5,353 nt of DNA, from the NCBI GenBank assembly GCA_017743275.1, contig JAGHZG010000147.1, forward strand, positions 1 to 5,353, written 5' to 3'. The translations under genes were made by a program, and so were the position numbers. This document shows positions 1 through 5,035 of the stretch, in pieces (position 1 is the stretch's first letter; each line of letters starts with the position of its first letter). This DNA is from Chloroflexota bacterium (GTDB lineage Bacteria; Chloroflexota; Anaerolineae; B4-G1; DUEL01). The notes below the pieces were generated by a model. It saw nothing but the letters and a program-made list of their open reading frames with translations, did no database searches and had not been told where the DNA came from.

Positions 1-18
1 GTCGTTTGCATTGTAAAC

Positions 19-47
19 TTGACTTCCGCCCATTTTGGGGATACAAT
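19..47 (+). promoter_or_regulatory. Predicted sigma70-type promoter of the amidase gene
   Basis: A -35 box TTGACT (19-24) and a -10 box TACAAT (42-47) each match the sigma70 consensus at five of six positions. They are separated by exactly 17 bp, the optimal spacing. Transcription would start near 53-55, giving a leader of only about 12-14 nt that still contains the Shine-Dalgarno sequence (AAGGGAG, 56-62). The promoter therefore sits directly on the amidase start at 67. No operator-like repeat is visible in the short stretch available upstream. The prediction rests on sequence match alone. Confidence 0.72.
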
Positions 48-66
48 TTCCTCCAAAGGGAGAAAC

Positions 67-1570
67 ATGGGCAGTTTCAAAGAGTATGACCACTACGATG
101 GTCTCGGACTGGCTGAACGGGTCCGCAGAAAAGAAATCTCCCCGGCGGAACTGGTAGAAGAAGCAATTCGCCGCATAGAGACGGTCAACCCCCAGATCAA
201 CGCCATCATCCACCCTATGTATGACCTCGCCCGCCAGCAGGTGCAGCAGGGGCTGCCCGAGGGGCCGTTCCGGGGCGTCCCCTTCCTGCTGAAAGACCTG
301 CTGGTCCACCACGCTGGCGTCCCCACCCGCAGCGGCAGCCGCTTCTTCCGGGACTTCATCCCCGACCACGATAGCGAAATCGTCCGGCGCTACCGCCAGG
401 CGGGGGTAGTGGTCCTGGGCAAGACCAACACGCCGGAACTGGGGCTGGTGCCCTATACGGAGCCCGCTCTCTTCGGGCCGTCCCGGAACCCGTGGGACCT
501 CTCCCGCACCCCGGGCGGGTCCAGCGGAGGGTCGAGGGCGGCGGTGGCGGCGCGCCTGGTCCCCATCGCCCACGGCAACGACGGCGGCGGCTCCATCCGC
601 ATCCCGGCCTCCTGTTGCGGCGTCTTCGGGCTCAAGCCCACGCGCGGCTGCACCCCCCTGGGCCCCGACATCGGCGAGGCCTGGCGCGGGATGGCCATCA
701 ACCACGTCCTCACCCTCTCCGTGCGGGATAGCGCCGCGATGCTGGATGCCACTGCCGGTCCAGACGTCGGCGCTCCGTACATTATTCATTCCACCGCCGG
801 AGCGCCCGTTCCTGGAAGAGGTCGGACGGGACCCTGGTCGGCTGCGCATTGCCTTCACGGCCCGGCCGCTCCTCCCTGGCACTGTCCACCCGGACTGCGT
901 CCGCGGGGTGGAGGAGACGGCGCGGCTGTGCCAGGACCTGGGCCACATCGTGGAGGAGGCGGCCCCCCAGATAGACGGCCATGCCTTCGCCCGCGACTTT
1001 CTGACGATGGTCTGCGCCGAAACGCGGGCGGACATAGAGGAGGGGGAACCCCTGACCAGACGGAAGCCCCGCTACGGGGAGTTTGAACCGGCCACCTGGG
1101 CGCTGGGGCTTCTGGGGCGGCAGATTTCTGCGGGCGAGTACGCCCGTGCCCTGCGGGCGCTCCAGCGCGCCGCCCGTCAGGTGGGGCAGTTCTTTGAGAC
1201 GTACGACGTCCTCCTGACCCCCACGCTGGCGACACCGCCGATGGAGATCGGATGGCTGCAGCCCACCGGGGTGAAGGCCTTCGCGCTGAGATTGCTGGGG
1301 TCGCTGAACGCGGGCGCGCTGCTGAGCAAACTGGCGGGGATTGAGGCGCTGGCGGAGGAGGTCTTCGCCTTCATCCCGTTCACGCCCGTTTTCAACGTCA
1401 CGGGGCAGCCCGCGATGTCCGTGCCGCTGGTGTGGAACGACCAGGGGTTGCCCATCGGCATGCACTTCGTGGCCCGCTTCGGGGATGAGGCGACGCTCTT
1501 CCGGCTGGCGGCCCAGTTGGAGCAGGCCCGCCCCTGGTTTGACCGTCGCCCGCCAATCGGACGTGGATGA
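67..1570 (+). pseudogene. Amidase signature family hydrolase, frameshifted
   Basis: Amidase-signature enzymes hydrolyse C-N bonds of amides with a Ser-cisSer-Lys triad, usually in the cytosol. The start is ATG 67, 4 nt after AAGGGAG; earlier in-frame starts fall inside the promoter. The N-terminal frame (67-1086) contains Lys76 in LLKDLL, the glycine/serine loop GGSSGGS (150-156, cis-Ser152) and nucleophile Ser176 in DGGGSIRIP, followed by [12 protein letters not shown]. The 24-residue spacing of Ser152 to Ser176 fits the family. After Ile240 the frame goes wrong and adds 99 unrelated residues. The true C-terminal half continues in the next frame from about 788 to the TGA at 1568-1570, and includes FNVTGQPAMSVPLVW and GLPIGMHFVARFGDE. 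Removing one ATTC of the duplication at 784-791 gives [16 protein letters not shown] and a normal-length protein of about 499 aa. The [14 protein letters not shown] stretch resembles the branch that includes 6-aminohexanoate cyclic-dimer hydrolases, but the substrate cannot be assigned. It is either a recent pseudogene or an assembly error. Confidence 0.9.
784..791 (+). repeat. 4-bp tandem duplication (ATTC x2) causing the amidase frameshift
   Basis: The bases at 784-787 and 788-791 are both ATTC. This is exactly where the amidase reading frame switches from the N-terminal frame to the C-terminal one. Deleting one copy turns the region into Tyr-Ile-Ile-Pro-Pro-Pro-Glu-Arg, which joins both halves with no loss. 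A one-base alternative, removal of C787, would also restore the frame but adds an extra Ile. The tandem duplication is the simplest reading of the sequence and is typical of replication slippage. Confidence 0.8.
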
Positions 1571-1596
1571 ACACAGCAAGAATCGTTTCGTAAAAA

Positions 1597-1683
1597 CCAC
1601 GAAGGACACGAAGGCTCCAAAAAGGGCACAAAGGATTTTATTGCCCCTTTGTGTCCTTTGTGAGTGCTTTGTGCCCTTTGTGG
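1597..1683. repeat. Long imperfect inverted repeat of CACAAAGG units
   Basis: Two 38-nt arms (1597-1634 and 1646-1683) are reverse complements at 29 of 38 positions and enclose an 11-nt A/T-rich loop. Both arms are built from short units such as CCACGAAGG, GGACACGAAGG and GGGCACAAAGG. Units of this kind recur in intergenic regions of many environmental bacteria and are often mistranslated as short proteins rich in Thr-Lys-Asp or His-Lys-Gly. Transcribed, the region would fold into a long hairpin with some G-U pairs between the amidase stop and the antitoxin start. It could act as a terminator-like or mRNA-end structure, or be a miniature dispersed element; there is no U-tract. Confidence 0.75.
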
Positions 1684-1699
1684 TAGGTAATTACGAGAA

Positions 1700-2008
1700 A
1701 TGAGAGAAATGGAAGCCAAAGACCCGGTTACGCTGGTAAAGGCGATCAGTGAAATTGCGGCGAGGTTGCCCCCTCTTCGCGTGCTCCAACTCTACGAATT
1801 TGCTCTTTTCCTTCAGTCCCACCCGCTTCCGGCGGAGGAAACGCTGGCGAGGATTGCGACCGATGAGGCGCTGTGGGATGCCCAGTTTGCCGCCACCCGG
1901 GATGAAGAGTGGGCCGCGCTGGTGGCATCCGTTGAAGCGGAGATCCGGGAGGGGAATACGCTCCCTATGTTTGATGAGCATGGCGAATTCATTGAGCGCC
2001 TATTGTGA
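1700..2008 (+). CDS. Predicted antitoxin of a RelE/ParE-type toxin-antitoxin pair
   Basis: This encodes a small acidic protein of 102 aa, or 99 aa if translation starts at the second ATG (1709). Neither start has a strong ribosome site; GAGAG lies just before 1709. The N-terminal third is helical and includes LVKAISEIAARLPPLRVLQLYEFALFLQSH. This resembles the short leucine-rich helix (L-P-x-x-x-x-x-x-x-Y-x-F-x-x-F-L) of DUF2281-like and related antitoxins. The C-terminal part is rich in Glu and Asp and ends EFIERLL, which would suit wrapping a basic toxin. No classical ribbon-helix-helix or HTH motif is obvious. The 3' end overlaps the toxin start by 35 bp, so the two are likely co-translated. 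The antitoxin call depends largely on the downstream toxin-like gene, because the family match alone is weak. Confidence 0.68.
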   Translation: MREMEAKDPVTLVKAISEIAARLPPLRVLQLYEFALFLQSHPLPAEETLARIATDEALWDAQFAATRDEEWAALVASVEAEIREGNTLPMFDEHGEFIERLL

Positions 2009-2267
2009 AATTCAAACCACTCGCTCGTTCTGGAAACACTATCGGTCCCTGCCTGCCCATATTCGCCAGCAGGCGCGGCGCGCCTATCAGATATGGCGCG
2101 ACAATCCAGCGCATCCGAGCCTGTTCTTCAAACGCGTGAGAGAAGATCCGCCGGTCTACTCTATTCGCATCGGTTTGGGTTACAGGGCTTTAGGCATCCT
2201 CAAGGGTGATACCATTTTCTGGTTTTGGATTGGCCGTCACGATGAGTATGACCGCCTGATCCGGTAA
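1974..2267 (+). CDS. RelE/ParE-family toxin
   Basis: This encodes a basic protein of 97 aa, or 95 aa from ATG 1980. RelE/ParE-fold toxins either cut mRNA on the ribosome or inhibit gyrase. The sequence has the usual order of elements: an N-terminal strand (CEIQTTRSFW), two helices (LPAHIRQQARRAYQIWRDNP), then the strand-rich core with LFFKRV (50-55), VYSIRIGLGYRALG (61-74) and IFWFWIGRHDEYDRLI (81-96). The core R-I-G-x-x-Y-R-A and the final H-x-x-Y-D (His89, Tyr92) are the hallmarks; Arg65, Arg71 and His89 are candidate catalytic residues by analogy with RelE/YafQ. The start lies inside the antitoxin gene with no good ribosome site, which suggests translational coupling. G+C is about 45-47% in two counted lines, well below the flanking genes, consistent with transfer. 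Ribonuclease versus gyrase activity cannot be decided from sequence. Confidence 0.82.
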   Translation: MSMANSLSAYCEIQTTRSFWKHYRSLPAHIRQQARRAYQIWRDNPAHPSLFFKRVREDPPVYSIRIGLGYRALGILKGDTIFWFWIGRHDEYDRLIR

Positions 2268-2279
2268 AGCCCCACTGAT

Positions 2280-2323
2280 GATTCGCGTTGATCTGCGTCC
2301 CGTCTATAAAATCCACGCAAATC
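2280..2323. repeat. Imperfect inverted repeat upstream of the binding-protein gene
   Basis: GATTCGCGTTGAT (2280-2292) and ATCCACGCAAATC (2311-2323) are reverse complements at 11 of 13 positions around an 18-nt spacer. The wording, GCGT-TGATCTGCGTCC with ATCCACGCAAATC, resembles dispersed intergenic repeats found in several environmental bacterial lineages. It lies 12 bp after the toxin stop and ends 19 bp before the lipoprotein start. It might therefore end the toxin-antitoxin transcript, serve as an operator, or be only a repeat remnant. No T-run follows it. Confidence 0.5.
2305..2310 (+). promoter_or_regulatory. Possible -10 box for the ABC transporter operon
   Basis: TATAAA at 2305-2310 is the only good -10-like hexamer in the 75-bp gap before the binding-protein gene. 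At a 17-bp spacing the -35 position (2282-2287, TTCGCG) is poor, and the better TTGATC at 2288-2293 is only 11 bp away, which is too close. If real, transcription would start near 2317 and the leader would be about 26 nt. The element lies in the spacer of the inverted repeat, so a regulator could occlude it. This is a weak call. Confidence 0.28.
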
Positions 2324-2342
2324 ACATCACATTCACATAACG

Positions 2343-3275
2343 ATGAAACGCCTGTCGCCTGTCCTACTCGTGCTGATGGCCGTCCTGCTGGTGACGGCCT
2401 GCAACCCCCCCGCCACCCCGGCCGCAGACAAACTGGCCGAGGTGCTGGCGCGGGGCACGCTCATCGTCTCCACCGACCCGGCGTATCCGCCGCAGTCGGA
2501 ACTGGTGGAGGGGGCCCAGCGGCTGGCCAACACCAAATGCGCCGCCGATCAGCGTACCGCCAACGAACTCAGCGGCTTTGATTTTGATATTGAGGTCACC
2601 AAAGAGGTGGCCCGGCGGCTGGGGGTGGAGGCCTGCTTTGTCACCCCCGCCTGGGACCTCATCGTCGCGGGCAGTTGGGCCGACCGCTGGGACATCAGCA
2701 TCGGTTCCATGACCATTACCCGTCCCCGGATGGAGAAACTCTACTTCAGCCAGCCCTACTACACCACCCCGGCGGCCTTCTTCGTCCACAAGGACAACAC
2801 CACCTTCCAGAAACCCTCCGACCTCTCCGGCAAGCGCATCGGCTTCGGCACCGCCACCACCTATGAGTACTACCTGGAGGGGATTCTGGAAATCCCCGGC
2901 GAGACGTTTGAGGTAGTGGTCCAGAACCCGGTCCTCAAGCCCTACGATACCGACCTCTTTGCCCTGCAGGACCTGGCGCTGGGGGACGGCGTGCGGCTGG
3001 ATGCGGTGCTGACGGCCCAGCCCACGGGGGCCAGCGCCATCGCCGACGGCCTGCCCATCAAGCAGTTGGGCGACCCGGTCTTCTTTGAGTACCTGGCCGC
3101 CGCGGTGGACAAGGCCGCCGGGAAAGACCCCGTGCCGCTCATCAAGAAAGTCAGCGAGATCATCCTGCAGATGCACGCCGACGGCACGCTGGCCAAACTC
3201 AGCCAGCAGTTCTACGGGCTGGACCTGGCCAGCCCGGCGGCCGGGTTTGACCTGAACGCGCTGAAGCAGTGGTAG
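2343..3275 (+). CDS. ABC transporter solute-binding lipoprotein, family 3 (polar amino acid type)
   Basis: This is the extracytoplasmic receptor that delivers ligand to the permease encoded next door. The 310-aa product begins with a lipoprotein signal (MKR, a hydrophobic stretch at 7-17, lipobox VTAC with Cys20) and a short Pro/Ala linker. The SBP_bac_3 fold follows: LIVSTDPAYPPQSEL (40-54), GFDFDIEVTKEVARRLG (78-94), WDLIVAGSW, SMTITRPRMEKLYFSQPYY (from 122, Arg129 in the carboxylate-binding position), and GKRIGFGTATTYEYYLEG. Two features are unusual. Residues 55-77 form an insert between the first strand and GFDFDI that contains Cys66, which could pair with Cys98. In LDAVLTAQP (219-227) the usual second Asp, which binds the ligand alpha-amino group in HisJ-type proteins, is Ala225. 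No Shine-Dalgarno sequence is visible before ATG 2343. The ligand is probably an amino acid relative but cannot be named. Confidence 0.9.
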   Translation: MKRLSPVLLVLMAVLLVTACNPPATPAADKLAEVLARGTLIVSTDPAYPPQSELVEGAQRLANTKCAADQRTANELSGFDFDIEVTKEVARRLGVEACFVTPAWDLIVAGSWADRWDISIGSMTITRPRMEKLYFSQPYYTTPAAFFVHKDNTTFQKPSDLSGKRIGFGTATTYEYYLEGILEIPGETFEVVVQNPVLKPYDTDLFALQDLALGDGVRLDAVLTAQPTGASAIADGLPIKQLGDPVFFEYLAAAVDKAAGKDPVPLIKKVSEIILQMHADGTLAKLSQQFYGLDLASPAAGFDLNALKQW

Positions 3276-3287
3276 AGCCCGGGGGCC

Positions 3288-3318
3288 GGTTGGCGGCGGC
3301 CTTCGGCCGCCGCCAACC
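3288..3318 (+). promoter_or_regulatory. Strong intercistronic hairpin between binding protein and permease
   Basis: GGTTGGCGGCGGCC (3288-3301) and GGCCGCCGCCAACC (3305-3318) form a perfect 14-bp, GC-rich stem with a TTC loop. Outer bases GCCCG (3277-3281) and CGGGC (3322-3326) can extend it. The structure starts 12 nt after the binding-protein stop and ends 24 nt before the permease start. There is no following T-run, so it is not a textbook intrinsic terminator. By analogy with hairpins after binding-protein genes in other ABC operons, it probably protects the upstream mRNA 3' end or lets only part of transcription through, giving more receptor than membrane components. Confidence 0.72.
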
Positions 3319-3342
3319 CCGCGGGCCTCAGGAGAAGAGTTT

Positions 3343-4209
3343 ATGGAGGCTACGAACGCATCCATCCCACCGGAATCCGATCCGGACCTGGCGGTCGGGT
3401 TGGCGCTGGTCCGCAAAGCCCGCCGGATCCGTCTGATAGAGACGGTCAAAGTGGGCATCGTCTGGCTGGTCCTTCTGGCCCTGTTGACCGCCGGACTCCT
3501 GCAACTCCGCATCAGCCCCCAATATGCCTTCCAGCATGCCGGCTTCGTCCTGCGCGGCGTGGGGACGACCATCGGGGTATCGGTGGTTTCTATTCTGATC
3601 GCTTCGGGGCTGGCCCTCTTCGGCGCCCTGGGACGGCTCTCCCGCAACCCCATCGCCCAGGGCGTCTCCGGTCTTTATATTTCGGTCATCCGGGGTACCC
3701 CCCTCCTGATCCAGGTCTACTTCATCTACCTGGGCCTGCCCCAGATCGGCCAGCAACTGAAGGAGTTGGGATATCCGCAACTGGCCGAAATTTTCACTCT
3801 GGGCGCGATTGAGGCAGGCATCCTGGCGCTGAGCCTGAACTACGGCGCGTATATGACGGAGATTTTCCGCGCCGGTCTGCAGGCAGTGGGACATGGGCAG
3901 TACGAGGCCGCCGCCGCTCTGGGGATGACCCGCTGGCAGATGCTCCGCCGCATCATCCTTCCCCAGGCCATCCGGATCATCATCCCGGATGTGGGCAACC
4001 AGTTCATCGCCATGCAGAAGGACTCGGCCCTGGTTTCCATTATGGGGGTCTGGGAAATCACCTTCCGGGCCAACCGCCTGGCCCGTAAGGATGCCAAATT
4101 CATTGAAATGCTCCTGGTGGCAGCAATCATCTACTGGATTCTCACGGTTGTCTCCTCCTGGCTGCAAAGTCGTCTGGAGAAACGGATGGCTCATGCCTAC
4201 GAACGGTGA
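3343..4209 (+). CDS. ABC transporter permease, polar amino acid (HisM/GlnP) type
   Basis: This encodes the membrane channel subunit of the importer, 288 aa. ATG 3343 is preceded by AGGAGA (3330-3335) at 7 nt. Likely membrane segments lie near residues 36-55, 72-96, 107-131, 150-170, 212-237 and 254-275. The N-terminal PAAT signature is visible ([15 protein letters not shown], then [22 protein letters not shown] at 112-133). The EAA loop that docks on the ATPase is at 188-207, with [12 protein letters not shown] followed by [27 protein letters not shown] (216-232) is also typical. Typical members are about 220 aa; here about 60 extra N-terminal residues add a soluble, charged start and one more membrane segment. 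Only one permease gene is present, so a homodimer is likely. It overlaps the ATPase gene by 17 bp. Confidence 0.95.
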   Translation: MEATNASIPPESDPDLAVGLALVRKARRIRLIETVKVGIVWLVLLALLTAGLLQLRISPQYAFQHAGFVLRGVGTTIGVSVVSILIASGLALFGALGRLSRNPIAQGVSGLYISVIRGTPLLIQVYFIYLGLPQIGQQLKELGYPQLAEIFTLGAIEAGILALSLNYGAYMTEIFRAGLQAVGHGQYEAAAALGMTRWQMLRRIILPQAIRIIIPDVGNQFIAMQKDSALVSIMGVWEITFRANRLARKDAKFIEMLLVAAIIYWILTVVSSWLQSRLEKRMAHAYER

Positions 4210-4978
4210 ACCCATCGTCCGTGTCCAGAACCTCCACAAGTGGTTCGGCCTCCTCCACGTCCTGCGGGGCATTTCCCTGGAGATTTATCCCCGGGAAGTG
4301 GTGGTCATCATCGGGCGCAGCGGCTCCGGCAAGTCCACCTTCCTGCGCTGCCTGAACCTGCTGGAAGAGCCCACCAGCGGACGGGTGGAGATTGACGGGG
4401 TGGTGGTGGAGGCGGCCGACGGCGAACTGCTCCCCGAGTCCCGCGCCCGCATCCGAGACCTGCGCCTGAAGACCGGGATGGTCTTCCAGGAGTTCAACGT
4501 CTTTCCCCACAAGACGGCGCTGGAGAACATCATTGAGGCCCCGATGGTGGTGAAAGGGGTGCCGAAAGAACAGGCTGTGGAGAAAGGCCGGGAACTCCTG
4601 CGCAAGGTGGGGCTCCTGGATAAGCAGGACGTTCACCCCATCCGCCTCTCCGGCGGGCAGAAGCAGCGAATTGCCATCGCCCGCGCGCTGGCGATGGAGC
4701 CGAATGTGATGCTCTTTGACGAGCCCACCTCGGCACTGGATCCGGAACTCATCGGCGAGGTGCTCTCCGTGATGAAAGACCTGGCTATGGAAGGGACGAC
4801 GATGATCATCGTCACCCACGAGATGGGGTTTGCGCACGAGGTGGCGGACCGGGTCATCTACATGGAGGGGGGCATGCTGGTGGAGGAGGGCCCCCCGGAC
4901 CAGATATTCACCTGTCCCCAGGACCCCCGCACCCGCCAGTTCCTGGCCCGGATTATTGAGAGCGGGCGCCTGGTGTAG
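4193..4978 (+). CDS. ABC transporter ATP-binding protein, polar amino acid (HisP/GlnQ) type
   Basis: This 261-aa cytoplasmic ATPase powers the importer. All motifs are intact: an aromatic A-loop region (HKWFG), Walker [10 protein letters not shown] (41-49, Lys47), Q-loop Gln99 in [12 protein letters not shown], signature [15 protein letters not shown] from 152, Walker B VMLFDEP with Asp176 and catalytic Glu177, D-loop SALD, and H-loop His209 in [14 protein letters not shown]. Between the first strands and the Q-loop is an extra stretch ([23 protein letters not shown]) that resembles the longer loop of HisP, which makes the protein slightly longer than the usual 240-250 aa. ATG 4193 lies inside the permease gene, with GGAGA at 4176-4180 about 12 nt upstream, so translation is probably coupled to that of the permease. 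The C-terminus is short, with no ligand-sensing domain. The substrate cannot be read from the ATPase. Confidence 0.95.
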   Translation: MPTNGEPIVRVQNLHKWFGLLHVLRGISLEIYPREVVVIIGRSGSGKSTFLRCLNLLEEPTSGRVEIDGVVVEAADGELLPESRARIRDLRLKTGMVFQEFNVFPHKTALENIIEAPMVVKGVPKEQAVEKGRELLRKVGLLDKQDVHPIRLSGGQKQRIAIARALAMEPNVMLFDEPTSALDPELIGEVLSVMKDLAMEGTTMIIVTHEMGFAHEVADRVIYMEGGMLVEEGPPDQIFTCPQDPRTRQFLARIIESGRLV

Positions 4979-5023
4979 CGACCCTTGCGGTTGCCCCCAG
5001 GGGCATGGGCAAGCCCTGCCCCT
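4978..5023 (+). repeat. Two tandem hairpins after the ATPase stop
   Basis: The first stem pairs GCGACC (4978-4983) with GGTTGC (4989-4994), including one G-U pair, around CTTGC. The second pairs AGGGGCA (4999-5005) with TGCCCCT (5017-5023), and an inner GGG/CCC pair tightens it. The pair starts on the last base of the ATPase stop codon. Neither hairpin is followed by T residues. The compact wording (GTAGGGGCA... and GGGCAACCGCAAGGGTCGC on the other strand) looks like dispersed palindromic repeats seen between genes in several GC-rich environmental bacteria. They probably mark the end of the transporter transcript and may serve as factor-dependent termination or mRNA-protection structures. Confidence 0.55.
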
Positions 5024-5035
5024 ACTGGTTCCGTG

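Noticed and set aside
19..66. Upstream in-frame start of the amidase at 19
   Set aside because: It overlaps the -35 box and lies before the predicted transcription start. ATG 67 has the Shine-Dalgarno sequence.
746..790. Independent start for the amidase C-terminal half at ATG 746
   Set aside because: The first 14 or so residues from this start are out of frame with the family sequence, and no ribosome site is present. The half is a continuation of the broken gene.
770..800. Programmed ribosomal frameshift in the amidase
   Set aside because: No slippery heptamer, stimulatory Shine-Dalgarno sequence or obvious downstream structure is seen, and amidases of this family are not known for it. 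The ATTC duplication explains the shift directly.
1597..1683. CRISPR-like array
   Set aside because: The units are contiguous, variable and in inverted arrangement, without unique spacers of regular size.
1341..1703. Small + frame ending in Lys/Thr-rich sequence across 1597-1683
   Set aside because: It is out of frame with the amidase C-terminus, and the distinctive tail is just a translation of the CACAAAGG repeat.
3288..3318. Intrinsic terminator between the binding-protein and permease genes
   Set aside because: No T-run follows, and the permease has its own ribosome site close by in what looks like one operon. It was kept as a regulatory hairpin.
2364..3653. Long open frame on the minus strand across the binding-protein and permease genes
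   Set aside because: It has no recognisable domain and mirrors GC-rich coding sequence. The + strand carries clear family motifs over the same bases.
3328..4272. Minus-strand open frame opposite the permease
   Set aside because: It is antisense to a gene with a clear EAA loop and membrane segments. Its composition is rich in Gln, Asp and Gly, as expected from an antisense frame.
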